Source: Kutzneria sp. CA-103260 (lineage in GTDB: Bacteria; Actinomycetota; Actinomycetes; Mycobacteriales; Pseudonocardiaceae). Taken from it: DNA of 64,000 nt. The notes below the pieces were generated by a model, which ran no database searches, was not told the DNA's origin, and was given only the letters and a program-made list of their open reading frames with translations. The stretch lies in NCBI RefSeq assembly GCF_018263855.1, contig NZ_CP073318.1:930001-994000 (forward strand). Direction: 5' to 3'. A program made the position numbers and the translations under genes. Below, one piece after another: positions 14,794 to 23,571 of this stretch (positions are counted from its first letter, which is position 1; every line of letters begins with the position of its first letter).

Positions 14794-16968
14794 ATGTTCT
14801 CTGCGCTGGGTGCGTTTGTCGTCGCCAGGCGGCGCTGGGTGCTGATCGGTACCCTGATCTTCCTGGTGTTCGCCGGGGTCTGGGGCGCCGGCGCGTTCTC
14901 CGGCTTCTCCGGGTCGGCCGGCTTCGACGACCCGGGCAGCCAGTCCAGCCAGGCCGACGCCCTGTTGGCCGGCCCGCTGGGCACCGGCGGCACCGATGTC
15001 GTCGTGCTGTACCAGAACCCGAACCAGACGGTGGACGACCCACAGTTCGCCGCGCCGGTCCAGAAGGCGCTGGCCAGTGTGCCGCGGGCCGGGGTGGCCC
15101 GGCTGGACAGCTACTGGACCACGCACGATCCGGCCTACGTCTCGGCCGACAAGCACTCCACCTACGTCGAGGTGCAGTTCAGGACCACCGACGACCCGAC
15201 CCGGATCACCGCGCTGCGCCAGATCAAGAGCTCCTTCGCGGCGCCCGGCTTCCAGGTCAGGTTCGGCGGCTACACCGCGATGATCGACCAGATCAACGCC
15301 CAGACCTCGCGGGACATCGGGCTGGCCGAGGGCGTGTCCCTGCCGATCCTGTTCCTGCTGCTGATCCTGATGTTCCGCAGCCTGGTCGCTGCCTCGCTGC
15401 CGCTGGCCGTCGGCATCACCGCGGCCGTCGGCTCGCTGGCCGTGCTGCGCGGTGTCATGTACTTCGTCGACCTCTACACGTTCGCCATCAACGTGGTCAC
15501 GATCCTCGGCCTCGGTCTGGCCATCGACTACGCGCTGTTGATGGTCAACCGGTTCCGGGAGGAACTGGCCGCCGGGCGCACGGTCGAGGCGGCGGTGCGG
15601 CGCACGGTGTCGACCGCCGGTCGGACCGTGGTGTTCTCCGGCCTCGCGGTGGCGATCTCGTTCATCGGCCTGGCCCTGTTCCCGTCCCGCTTCCTGGAGT
15701 CCATGGGCTACGCCGGCGTGGCCACGGTGCTGTTCGCGGTGATCAGCTCGTTGACCGTGTTGCCGGCGTTGCTGAGGGTCGTCGGCACGCGGGTCAACTC
15801 GCTGCGGATTCCGTTGCCACGCCGGCGTTCCGCTGCCGCGCTGACCGACGAGCGCCAGGGCCGCTGGTACAAGATCGCCCAGGCGGTGATGCGCCGTCCG
15901 CTGGTCAGCACGGTCGGCATCGTGGTGGTGCTGGTGCTGCTGGGCACGCCGTTCCTGGGCGTCAACTGGGCCCGTCCCGGCGACTGGGTGCTGCCGGTCA
16001 ACTCCGACGCCCGCGCGGTGACGCAGGTGCTGGGCAGCCAGTTCACCGTCGACCCGTCCAAGACCGTCACCGGCGTCGTGACGTTCTCGGGTGCGGCGGA
16101 CACCTCGCAGGCGGCTGACTTCGCGCAGCGGCTCGGCGCGGTCGACGGCGTGACGAGCGCGAAGGTCACCGGCAGCAACGGAAACCTGGCCCGGGTGACC
16201 TTGGGCTACCGGATGGACCCGATGTCGCCGCAGGCCGAGACCATGGTGCGCGACATCCGGTCGGTGTCGCCACCGGCCGGCACGCAGGCCCTGTTCACCG
16301 GCATGCCGGCGTCCCGTGTGGACATTCAGCAGATGATCGTCTCCCGGCTGCCCTGGCTGGCCCTGTTCGTCGCGTTGGTGTCGTTCGTGGTGATGTTCCT
16401 GGCCTTCGGGTCGGTGGTTCTGCCGTTGAAGTCGTTGGTGATGAACCTGTTGTCGTTGTCGGCGTCGTTCGGTGCGATCAAGCTGATCTTCCAGGACGGG
16501 TGGCTGTCCGGGCCGCTGAACTTCGTGCCGGTGGGGGCGGTGGACATCAACTTCCCGGTGCTCATCGTGGCCGTCGCCTTCGCGCTTTCCATGGACTACG
16601 AGGTTTTCCTGCTCTCCCGGGTGCGGGAGCAGTACGCTCGCACCGGCGACACCACCGAGTCGATGGCACTCGGCCTGCAGCGCACAGCGAAGATCATCAC
16701 CAGTGCGGCGCTGCTGCTGGTCGTGGTCACCGGCGGCTTCGTGCTCTCCCAGGTGACGCTGATGAAGATGATCGGCGTCGGCCTGGTCATCGCCATCGTG
16801 GTCGACGCGACCATTGTGCGCGGCCTGCTCGTGCCGGCGACCATGCGGCTGCTGGGCAAGTGGGCCTGGTGGGCGCCCGCGCCGATGGCCCGCTGGTGGC
16901 AGCGCCACGGCATCCGCGAGGACGACGAGCCGGACCCGGTCGCCGCCCGCGAGCCGGTCGCCGTCTGA
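14794..16968 (+). CDS. MMPL-family (RND-like) transporter 1
   Basis: A 724-residue membrane protein with two repeats: TM1 (residues about 15-32), an extracytoplasmic loop, TM2-6, TM7, a second loop and TM8-12. Family stretches are ILGLGLAIDYALLMVNRFREEL and AFALSMDYEVFLLSRVREQYA, with charged TM residues of the proton path. The ATG at 14794 has GGGGAG 3 bp upstream and aligns with the paralogue's MF-ALGAF start; ATG 14776 is less likely. MMPL proteins export lipids or lipid-like metabolites. A 165-bp tract is identical to the second MMPL gene. Confidence 0.92.
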   Translation: MFSALGAFVVARRRWVLIGTLIFLVFAGVWGAGAFSGFSGSAGFDDPGSQSSQADALLAGPLGTGGTDVVVLYQNPNQTVDDPQFAAPVQKALASVPRAGVARLDSYWTTHDPAYVSADKHSTYVEVQFRTTDDPTRITALRQIKSSFAAPGFQVRFGGYTAMIDQINAQTSRDIGLAEGVSLPILFLLLILMFRSLVAASLPLAVGITAAVGSLAVLRGVMYFVDLYTFAINVVTILGLGLAIDYALLMVNRFREELAAGRTVEAAVRRTVSTAGRTVVFSGLAVAISFIGLALFPSRFLESMGYAGVATVLFAVISSLTVLPALLRVVGTRVNSLRIPLPRRRSAAALTDERQGRWYKIAQAVMRRPLVSTVGIVVVLVLLGTPFLGVNWARPGDWVLPVNSDARAVTQVLGSQFTVDPSKTVTGVVTFSGAADTSQAADFAQRLGAVDGVTSAKVTGSNGNLARVTLGYRMDPMSPQAETMVRDIRSVSPPAGTQALFTGMPASRVDIQQMIVSRLPWLALFVALVSFVVMFLAFGSVVLPLKSLVMNLLSLSASFGAIKLIFQDGWLSGPLNFVPVGAVDINFPVLIVAVAFALSMDYEVFLLSRVREQYARTGDTTESMALGLQRTAKIITSAALLLVVVTGGFVLSQVTLMKMIGVGLVIAIVVDATIVRGLLVPATMRLLGKWAWWAPAPMARWWQRHGIREDDEPDPVAAREPVAV

Positions 16969-17015
16969 CCCGGTCACCGTCCGACACTGCATTGCGCTGA
17001 AAGGACTTCCGCGAG

Positions 17016-18041
17016 ATGGACTACCGCTGCATGGGCCGGACCGGCATCAAGGTCAGCCCGATCTGCCTGGGGGCCATGATGTTCGGCCCCTGGGGCGGCA
17101 CCGAACTGGACGAGTCCGCGGCCATGGTCGGCCGCGCGCTCGACGCCGGCGTCAACTTCATCGACACCGCCGACGTCTACTCCTGGGGCGGCTCCGAGGA
17201 GATCGTCGGGCAGGTGCTGGAGAAGTCCGGCGCCCGGGACCGGGTGGTGCTGGCCAGCAAGTTCCACAACCCGATGGGGGAGGACCCCAACCAGCGTGGC
17301 AACTCACGGCGCTGGATCATGAAGGCGGTCGAGAACAGCCTGCGGCGGCTGCGCACCGACTGGATCGACGTGTACCAGGTGCACCGGCCCGATCCCGAGA
17401 CCGACATCGAGGAGACGCTCAGCGCCATGAGCGACCTCGTGCGGTCCGGCAAGGTCCGGCAGATCGGCACCTCCACGTTCCCCGCGTCGATGCTCGTCGA
17501 GGCGCAGTGGGCCGCCGAGCGGCGGGGGTACGAGCGGTTCACCACCGAGCAGCCGCCGTACTCCATCCTGGCTCGCGGCGTCGAGGCCGAGGTGCTTCCC
17601 GTGGCCCAGCGCTACGGCCTCGGCGTGCTCACCTGGAGTCCGCTGGCCGGCGGCTGGCTGACCGGGCGCTACCGGATCGGCGACGTGCCCGAGAGCCGGC
17701 GGTCGGTCATGCTGCCCGACCGCTACGACATGACCGTCGAGGGCAACCAGCGCAAGCTTGCCGCCGCCGACGCCCTGGCCAAGCTGGCCGAGGAGTCCGG
17801 GCTCACGCTCATCGAGCTCTCCCTCGGCTTCGTGCTGGCCCATCCGGCCGTCACCTCGGTGATCATCGGACCGCGCACCATGGAGCACCTGGACAGCCAG
17901 CTCGTCGGCGCCGACGTCCGGCTGCCGTCCGACGTGCTCGACCGGATCGACGAGATCGTGCCGCCCGGCGTCACCCTCAACGCCGCCGACGCCGGCTGGG
18001 CGGACCCGGCACTCAGCGACCCGGCGCGCCGGCGGCGGTAG
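17016..18041 (+). CDS. aldo/keto reductase
   Basis: A 341-residue AKR TIM barrel. The tetrad is visible: Asp and Tyr in FIDTADVYSWGG, Lys in VLASKFHNP, and His in VYQVHRPDP. The NADPH-binding end reads TSVIIGPRTMEHLDSQL. The ATG follows GAAAGGACTTCCGCGAG. It lies 47 bp behind the MMPL gene and is likely co-transcribed. AKRs reduce aldehydes or ketones; detoxification or product tailoring would fit an efflux locus. Confidence 0.9.
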   Translation: MDYRCMGRTGIKVSPICLGAMMFGPWGGTELDESAAMVGRALDAGVNFIDTADVYSWGGSEEIVGQVLEKSGARDRVVLASKFHNPMGEDPNQRGNSRRWIMKAVENSLRRLRTDWIDVYQVHRPDPETDIEETLSAMSDLVRSGKVRQIGTSTFPASMLVEAQWAAERRGYERFTTEQPPYSILARGVEAEVLPVAQRYGLGVLTWSPLAGGWLTGRYRIGDVPESRRSVMLPDRYDMTVEGNQRKLAAADALAKLAEESGLTLIELSLGFVLAHPAVTSVIIGPRTMEHLDSQLVGADVRLPSDVLDRIDEIVPPGVTLNAADAGWADPALSDPARRRR

Positions 18042-18055
18042 CGCGGTCGCCTGCG

Positions 18056-18136
18056 GGCGGCGGCCGTCCCTTCACCCCCTCGACGGCCGCCGCCAACCTC
18101 CTTCGGCGCTCGGCGGATTCCCTTGCCGCCGAGCGC
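18056..18136. terminator. tandem hairpin terminators between convergent genes
   Basis: There are two perfect stems. GGCGGCGGCCGTC (18056-18068) pairs with 18082-18094, and GCGCTCGGCGG (18106-18116) pairs with 18126-18136. They end transcription from the reductase side and from the GNAT-like gene. Confidence 0.8.
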
Positions 18137-18139
18137 TGT

Positions 18140-18613
18140 TCAGTCGGCGAGCCGCGGCGCGTAGCGCACCGCGGTGAAGGGCCAGTCGGTGGCCAGCCAG
18201 GCGGACACCGCCTCGTACAGGGGGCGGTCCAGGTCGGCGCGGTCGGCCCGGACCCAGGAGTGCACGCGCGCGGCGGTGTCGTCGCGGGTCGGGTAGATGT
18301 ACACGCAGCCGATCACGTCGTCGCCCGGTGTCTCGATGACCGAGTAGGTGAACCCGACCCGCTGGGCGAAGTGATCGGCGTGCCGGCGCAGGTCGGAGAG
18401 GTTGTCCGCCAAGGACATCCCCTCGGCCGGGGGCCACTTCCAGTCCGCGAAGCCCGGTGTCGCCCGCACGTGCTCGATGCTGCTCGTCCACGCCGCGTGG
18501 TCACGCTCGTTGTGCTGCGGCCCAAGGGGTTCCAGGCGGAACCGCTCGGTCTGAAGTTCTCGCGGGACGGCGAAGTCGTCGGTGATCCACTCGGCCCAGG
18601 ACACCGCTGTCAC
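18140..18613 (-). CDS. GNAT-like acetyltransferase
   Basis: A 157-residue protein with GNAT-like layout: ERFRLEPLGPQHNERD at the start, FTYSVIETPGDDVIGCVYIYPT as the central strands, and RVHSWVRADRADLDRPLYEAVSAWL near the end. The acetyl-CoA P-loop (Q/RxxGxG/A) is not clear, so catalysis is uncertain. The GTG overlaps the MerR stop (GTGA), so both come from one transcript. It may modify the same small molecule that the MerR protein senses. Confidence 0.65.
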   Translation of the reverse strand: MTAVSWAEWITDDFAVPRELQTERFRLEPLGPQHNERDHAAWTSSIEHVRATPGFADWKWPPAEGMSLADNLSDLRRHADHFAQRVGFTYSVIETPGDDVIGCVYIYPTRDDTAARVHSWVRADRADLDRPLYEAVSAWLATDWPFTAVRYAPRLAD

Positions 18614-19236
18614 TCCGCCCGGGGGCTGGTAGCCACGCTTTCCTGGGCCAGGCGGCGCATCGAGGCCATGATGGCGTCGCCGAGCAGGGTCCAGATCACC
18701 ACGGTCTCGGCCATGCTGTCGGCGTCGGCCAGGCCCTGCACCATGCCGACCTCGTCGACGGCGAGGCGGCTGGCGGCGTCGGCGTAGGTGTCGAGCACGC
18801 CGAACAGGTCGGCCTGGCCGAGGCGGGCCAGGGTGGCCAGGACGTCGGCCAGGGCCCGGCGGGCCGGGTTGGTCGGGCCGACCCGCCAGCCGTGGTCGGC
18901 GATGAGCTTGTTGACCCGCTCCACGGCCTCGTGCCAGGCGTCGTCCTCGACGTGCTCGCGCAGCGTGGTGGTGGAGTACTGGGCCTTGCCCACGGCGTAG
19001 AGCGGATTGCCGCCGCCGGCGCCCATCTTGTCCAGCACCTCGCGGGCGGCGGCGACGGACAGCCCGCCGACGTCGATGAGGGCCCGCACCAGCTTGAGCC
19101 GCCGCACGTGCGACTGCTCGTACTGGGCCTGGTTGGGGCTGGTCCGCTCGCCGGGCGGGACCAGGCCCTCACGCATGTAGTACTTGATGGTCGGGACCGG
19201 CACGCCGGACTCGCGGCTCAGCTCCGTCATCCGCAC
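18610..19236 (-). CDS. MerR-family transcriptional regulator
   Basis: A 208-residue regulator. The MerR winged helix occupies residues 1-75 (MTELSRESGVPVPTIKYYMREGLVPPG, then RRLKLVRALIDVGGLSVAAAREVLD). A long helical C-terminal effector domain follows without the Cys cluster of metal sensors. The GTG at 19236 follows GGGAG by 6 bp; ATG 19230 is an alternative. It is divergent from MMPL 2, whose promoter has a 20-bp spacer, and MMPL 1 has the same architecture. The simplest reading is that this protein controls both exporters in response to an organic ligand. Confidence 0.88.
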   Translation of the reverse strand: MRMTELSRESGVPVPTIKYYMREGLVPPGERTSPNQAQYEQSHVRRLKLVRALIDVGGLSVAAAREVLDKMGAGGGNPLYAVGKAQYSTTTLREHVEDDAWHEAVERVNKLIADHGWRVGPTNPARRALADVLATLARLGQADLFGVLDTYADAASRLAVDEVGMVQGLADADSMAETVVIWTLLGDAIMASMRRLAQESVATSPRAE

Positions 19237-19272
19237 GGCGCGCTCCCATCCTTCGGTTACCGCACAGTTTAC

Positions 19273-19335
19273 TTGCCATCACCGCTTTCGGTAGTGGATA
19301 GTGTTGCTACGAATACTGGATAGTGCAGCTATCAG
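19273..19335 (+). promoter_or_regulatory. MerR-type promoter of the second MMPL gene
   Basis: TTGCCA (19273-19278) and TAGTGT (19299-19304) are 20 bp apart, with the dyad ACCG-CTTT-CGGT in the spacer. TGGATA boxes at 19295 and 19317 repeat the 22-bp spacing seen at the first MMPL gene. The GATAG-N5-CTATC dyad (19319-19333) lies in the shared block. Confidence 0.6.
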
Positions 19336-19362
19336 ACATATCGCCTTTCCTGGGGGATGCCC

Positions 19363-21528
19363 ATGTTCGCCGCACTGGGCGCGTTCGCCGCCCGCCGACG
19401 TCGCCTCGTCCTGCTGCTCGCGCTCGCGTTTCTCCTGGTCGGAGGGGCCTGGGGCGCGGGAGCGCCGGGCTCGCTGACCGGCGGCGGCGGGTTCGACGAC
19501 CCGGGCGGCCAGTCCAGCCACGCCGACACGCTGCTGGCCGGCCAGCTCGGCCGGCAGGTCACCGACGTGGTCGCCGTCTACCACAGCGACACCGCCACGG
19601 TGGACGACCCGGCCTTCGCCCAGGCCGTGCAGGCGGCGGCCGCGCACGTGCCGCGGACCAACGTGACGCGGCTGGAGACGTTCTGGAGCACCGGATCGGC
19701 GAACTTCGTCTCGGCCGACCGGCACTCCACCTACGTCGGCGTGCAGCTGGCCTCCGCCGACGACCAGACCCGCGTCACCCAGTTCAAGGCGATCCAGGGC
19801 AGCTTCGCCGCGCCCGGGCTGACCGTGAAGTTCGGCGGCATGACGCCGATGACCCAGCAGGTCAACCAACAGGTGGGGCAGGACATCGCCCGGGCTGAGC
19901 TGCTGTCCATCCCGGTGTTGCTGATCCTGCTGGTGGTGATCTTCGGCAGCGCCGTGGCGGCCGGGCTGCCGCTGGTGATCGGCATCCTGGCGGCGGTCGG
20001 CTCGCTGGCCGTGGTCCGTGGTGTCACGCTCGTGACCGATCTGTCCACGTTCGCCATCAACGTGGTGTCGATCCTCGGCCTCGGCCTGGCCATCGACTAT
20101 TCGCTGTTGCTGGTCAACCGGTTCCGCGAGGAGCTGGCCGCCGGGCGGTCGGTGGACGACGCCGTGCGGCGGACCGTCGCCACCGCCGGGCGGACCGTGG
20201 CGTTCTCCGGCGTGACGGTGGCGATCTCGTTGCTGGGCCTGGTGGTCTTCCCGTCCAAGTTCCTCCAGTCGATGGGGTGGGCCGGCGCTTCGACCGTGCT
20301 GTTCGCGGCGTTCAGCTCGATCACCGTGCTGCCGGCGCTGTTGCGGGTGCTCGGCCCTCGGGTGAATGCCCTGCGGGTACGCAAGTTGCGGCCGGCCGGC
20401 GATGTGCGGCGGGGGCGGTGGTACCGGGTCGCGCAGGGCGTGATGCGGCGGCCGATCGCTTCCACGGTCGGCATCGTGATTGTGTTGCTGCTGCTGGGAT
20501 CGCCGTTCTTCGGCGTCAACTGGGCCCGTCCCGGCGACTGGGTGCTGCCCGTCAACGCCGACGCCCGGGAAGTCACGCAGATCATGGCCGGCCAGTTCCC
20601 GGCCGATCCGGCCAAGGTCGTCACCGGTGTGGTCGAGTTCCCCGGCGCGGCGGATTCCGGGCAGGCCGCGGCCTTCGCCCAGCGGCTGGCCGAGGTGCCC
20701 GGCGTGACTAGCTCCGCCGTCACCGGCACGTCCGGCGACCTGGCCCGGATCTCCTTGGGGTACAAGGTTGATCCGATGTCCGTGGCCGCGTCCGACATGA
20801 TCCACGGCATCCGCGCCGTCGCCGCGCCGCCCGGCGCTCAGGCCTCGTTCACCGGCATGCCGGCGTCGCGGGTGGACATCGTGCAGATGATCGGCGACCG
20901 CATGCCGTGGATGGCCCTTTTTGTCGCCCTGGTGTCGTTCGTGGTGATGTTCCTGGCCTTCGGGTCGGTGGTTCTGCCGTTGAAGTCGTTGGTGATGAAC
21001 CTGTTGTCGTTGTCGGCGTCGTTCGGTGCGATCAAGCTGATCTTCCAGGACGGGTGGCTGTCCGGGCCGCTGAACTTCGTGCCGGTGGGGGCGGTCGACG
21101 TCAACTTCCCGGTGCTGGTGATCGCCATCGCCTTCGGTTTGTCCATGGACTACGAGGTTTTCCTGTTGTCCAGGGTCCGGGAGGAGTGGGTCTGCAGCGG
21201 CGACACCACCGAGTCGGTGGCGGTCGGGCTGCAACGCACCGCCCGCATCATCACCAGCGCCGCCCTGCTGCTGGTCGTCGTGGTCGGCGGGTTCCTGATC
21301 TCCGGCATCACCTTCATGAAGATGCTCGGCGTCGGTCTGATCATCGCCGTCATCGTGGACGCCACCGTTGTCCGTGGGCTTCTCGTGCCGGCGACCATGA
21401 AGCTGCTGGGCAAGTGGGCCTGGTGGTCGCCGGCCCCGCTCGCCCGCTGGTGGGACCGCCACGGCCTGCCTGAGGTGAATGAAGACGTGACCGTTCCGGC
21501 GCGACAGCCGCGGGAACTGATCCATTGA
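19363..21528 (+). CDS. MMPL-family (RND-like) transporter 2
   Basis: A 721-residue paralogue of the protein at 14794 with the same two-repeat topology. Family stretches include ILGLGLAIDYSLLLVNRFREEL and AFGLSMDYEVFLLSRVREEW. The ATG at 19363 is preferred over 19357, because GGGGG then lies 9-5 bp upstream and the N-terminus MFAALGAF aligns with the paralogue. It exports an unknown hydrophobic compound. The identical 165-bp tract shared with MMPL 1 (20931-21095 here) indicates recent sequence exchange between the copies. Confidence 0.92.
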   Translation: MFAALGAFAARRRRLVLLLALAFLLVGGAWGAGAPGSLTGGGGFDDPGGQSSHADTLLAGQLGRQVTDVVAVYHSDTATVDDPAFAQAVQAAAAHVPRTNVTRLETFWSTGSANFVSADRHSTYVGVQLASADDQTRVTQFKAIQGSFAAPGLTVKFGGMTPMTQQVNQQVGQDIARAELLSIPVLLILLVVIFGSAVAAGLPLVIGILAAVGSLAVVRGVTLVTDLSTFAINVVSILGLGLAIDYSLLLVNRFREELAAGRSVDDAVRRTVATAGRTVAFSGVTVAISLLGLVVFPSKFLQSMGWAGASTVLFAAFSSITVLPALLRVLGPRVNALRVRKLRPAGDVRRGRWYRVAQGVMRRPIASTVGIVIVLLLLGSPFFGVNWARPGDWVLPVNADAREVTQIMAGQFPADPAKVVTGVVEFPGAADSGQAAAFAQRLAEVPGVTSSAVTGTSGDLARISLGYKVDPMSVAASDMIHGIRAVAAPPGAQASFTGMPASRVDIVQMIGDRMPWMALFVALVSFVVMFLAFGSVVLPLKSLVMNLLSLSASFGAIKLIFQDGWLSGPLNFVPVGAVDVNFPVLVIAIAFGLSMDYEVFLLSRVREEWVCSGDTTESVAVGLQRTARIITSAALLLVVVVGGFLISGITFMKMLGVGLIIAVIVDATVVRGLLVPATMKLLGKWAWWSPAPLARWWDRHGLPEVNEDVTVPARQPRELIH

Positions 21529-21544
21529 CCCGTACCATCCGTTC

Positions 21545-22204
21545 GTGCAGCTGCTGGCATCCGGCCGTGAAGCCGACGTCTACGACCTCGGTTCCGGCCG
21601 GGTGCTGCGCCGCAGCCGCCACACCGCCGACACCACGGCCGAAGCCGAGGTGATGGTGCGGCTGGCCCGGCACGGCTTCCCGGTGCCCGCCGTCTACGAG
21701 GCCACCGGACCCGACCTGATCATGCAGCGGGTAGCGGGGCCGAGCATGCTCACGGCCCTGTGCGCCGGCGACATGGACGTCGCCGATGCGGCCGCCACAC
21801 TGGCGGATCTTCATCATCGACTGCACGAGATTCCCGTTGGCGCAGAACGAATCCTGCACCTGGACCTGCACCCGGACAACGTGTTGCTCGGGCCGGACGG
21901 GCCGGTGGTGATCGACTGGACCAACAGCGTCGAGGGATCGCCCGCGCTGGACACGGCGGTGTCGGCGCTGATCCTGGCCCAGGTCGCGGTAGGCGGCACC
22001 GAGCTGGCCGGTCTGGCCGACGATCTGTTGCGGGCGTTCGGCCCGGCGGTCGACGCGGTGACCGAGCTGGCCGAGGCGCTGCGGTTGCGGCGGGCCAACC
22101 CGTCCATGACCGAGCGGGAGCTCGCCGAGCTCGACCAGGCCGCTGAGCTGGTTCGTCAGGTCACGGGAGCCCAGATCACGGGAGTGCTGTCGCCAGAACT
22201 GTGA
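21545..22204 (+). CDS. aminoglycoside-phosphotransferase-like small kinase
   Basis: A 219-residue protein-kinase-fold enzyme. It has an ATP loop (LLASGREADVYDLGSGRVLRR), catalytic HLDLHPDNVLLGPDG and the metal Asp in VVIDWTNSVEGSP. It is shorter than classic APHs (about 260). It phosphorylates a hydroxyl of a small molecule; resistance cannot be claimed from sequence. The GTG starts 16 bp past the MMPL stop, so it probably belongs to that transcript. Its 3' end overlaps the convergent TetR gene by 29 bp. Confidence 0.83.
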   Translation: MQLLASGREADVYDLGSGRVLRRSRHTADTTAEAEVMVRLARHGFPVPAVYEATGPDLIMQRVAGPSMLTALCAGDMDVADAAATLADLHHRLHEIPVGAERILHLDLHPDNVLLGPDGPVVIDWTNSVEGSPALDTAVSALILAQVAVGGTELAGLADDLLRAFGPAVDAVTELAEALRLRRANPSMTERELAELDQAAELVRQVTGAQITGVLSPEL

Positions 22205-22754
22205 CGACCATGCGGCGCACGGCTTCCGGGTCGGGTGGGCCGGCATGGCGGTCGGCGAAGAGCAGGTGGCCGGCGCCGATCAGTGTGGGGGCGAGGGTGT
22301 CGACGTCGGCGTCGAAGGCGATGCGGCCGTGGTCGCGTTCGGCCCGGAGGTAGTCGCCGATCATGGCGGCGGCTTCGGTGGCCAGCGGGACGCCGCCGGT
22401 GCCGCGGGCCTGGCGCAGGCGGTGCCGCAGGTCGTCGCGGAAGGTGATCAGGGCGACGATGGCGACGGCGACCGAGGAGAACAGGCGGGTCAGGGTCTCG
22501 GTGAGGTTGTCGACGACGTCGCCGACACCGGGGATGGGGGCCAGCGAGGCGAGCTGGGCGATGCGGTCCAGCACGAGCTGGGTGAGGAAGGCGTCGAAGT
22601 CCTCGAAGTGCCGGTGCAGCACGCCCTTGGCCACGCCGGCCTCGGTGGTGACGGCCCGGCTGGTCAGCGCGTGCGGCCCGTCGCGCAGCAGGACCCGCTC
22701 GGCGGCGTCGAACAGCTGCGCGCGAGCGTCCTGGATGTGCACTCCGGTCGGCAT
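22176..22754 (-). CDS. TetR-family repressor of the divergent methyltransferase
   Basis: A 192-residue TetR protein with its helix-turn-helix at about 28-50 (ALTSRAVTTEAGVAKGVLHRHFEDFDAFL) and a helical ligand domain. I chose ATG 22754 because it puts the promoter and palindromes just upstream; ATG 22772 would start inside the first operator. Two perfect 18-bp palindromes lie 18 and 38 bp upstream, between it and the methyltransferase, the classical layout for autoregulation plus control of the divergent gene. Confidence 0.88.
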   Translation of the reverse strand: MPTGVHIQDARAQLFDAAERVLLRDGPHALTSRAVTTEAGVAKGVLHRHFEDFDAFLTQLVLDRIAQLASLAPIPGVGDVVDNLTETLTRLFSSVAVAIVALITFRDDLRHRLRQARGTGGVPLATEAAAMIGDYLRAERDHGRIAFDADVDTLAPTLIGAGHLLFADRHAGPPDPEAVRRMVVTVLATALP

Positions 22755-22771
22755 CGGGGCAACCCTATCCA

Positions 22772-22809
22772 AGTGGGCATCCGCCCACTAGAGTGGGCGC
22801 ATGCCCACT
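22772..22809. promoter_or_regulatory. double palindromic TetR operator
   Basis: AGTGGGC-N4-GCCCACT occurs twice without mismatch (22772-22789 and 22792-22809), with start points 20 bp apart. The second copy covers the methyltransferase start codon (ATG at 22801), so bound repressor would block the transcript start or a leaderless mRNA. Confidence 0.85.
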
Positions 22810-23571
22810 CCTGAGAGTCATCGGGCCGTGGCGGAGTCGTTCGGCGTTGACCCGGCCCGCTACGACCGCAACCGGCCGCCCTATCCCGAGGCTTTGATCA
22901 GCCGGATCGTGGCCGGCAGTCCCGGTCGGACGGTGGTGAACGTCGGATGCGGCACGGGCATCGAGGCCCGGCAGTTCCAGGCCGTCGGCTGCACGGTCCT
23001 CGGTGTCGAGCCGGACGTCCGGATGGCCGAGTTCGCCCGCGGCACCGGCGTCGAGACCGAGGTGTCGAGGTTTGAGGACTGGGACGCGCGGGGCCGCCGG
23101 TTCGACGCCGTGGTCTCCGGCACCGCCTGGCACTGGGTCGACCCGGTCAAGGGCGCGGCGAAAGCGGCCGAGGTGTTGCGCCCCAACGGCCGCGTCGCGA
23201 CGTTCTGGCACATCTTCGACCTGCCCAAGCCGATCGCCCGGGCGTACGCCGCCGTCTATCGGCGGGTCGTGCCCGACTCCCCGTTCGACCTGGACAACGC
23301 CAAGTCCATGTTGGAGCTCTACCAGGGCCAGTTCGACCGCACCGCCGACGGCCTGCGCGCGGCCGGCTTCGCCGAGCCCGAGCAGTGGCGGTACGACTGG
23401 GAACGGTTCTACACCGGGGACGAGTGGCTGGAGCTGCTATCCACCCACGGCGGCATGACCATGCTCGACGCGGACCGGCGGGCCGAGATCCTGGCCGGCG
23501 TGGAACCGGCCATAAAGGACGGATTCACCCTGCCCTACGCGACGGTGGCGGTCACGTCGCGGATTCCTTAG
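22801..23571 (+). CDS. class I SAM-dependent methyltransferase
   Basis: A 256-residue Rossmann methyltransferase. Motif I is VVNVGCGTGIEARQF (residues 41-55), the acidic end of strand 2 is VLGVEPDVRM, and FDAVVSGTAWHWVDP is motif IV. The start at 22801 lies inside the operator and no Shine-Dalgarno is available, so translation is probably leaderless. The pair with TetR suggests induction by the compound it methylates. Substrate unknown. The last bases TTAG serve as stops for both this gene and the convergent one. Confidence 0.88.
   Translation: MPTPESHRAVAESFGVDPARYDRNRPPYPEALISRIVAGSPGRTVVNVGCGTGIEARQFQAVGCTVLGVEPDVRMAEFARGTGVETEVSRFEDWDARGRRFDAVVSGTAWHWVDPVKGAAKAAEVLRPNGRVATFWHIFDLPKPIARAYAAVYRRVVPDSPFDLDNAKSMLELYQGQFDRTADGLRAAGFAEPEQWRYDWERFYTGDEWLELLSTHGGMTMLDADRRAEILAGVEPAIKDGFTLPYATVAVTSRIP

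Noticed and set aside
21545..22204. Aminoglycoside resistance gene
   Set aside because: The fold and motifs fit a small-molecule kinase, but the protein is short and nothing indicates an antibiotic substrate.
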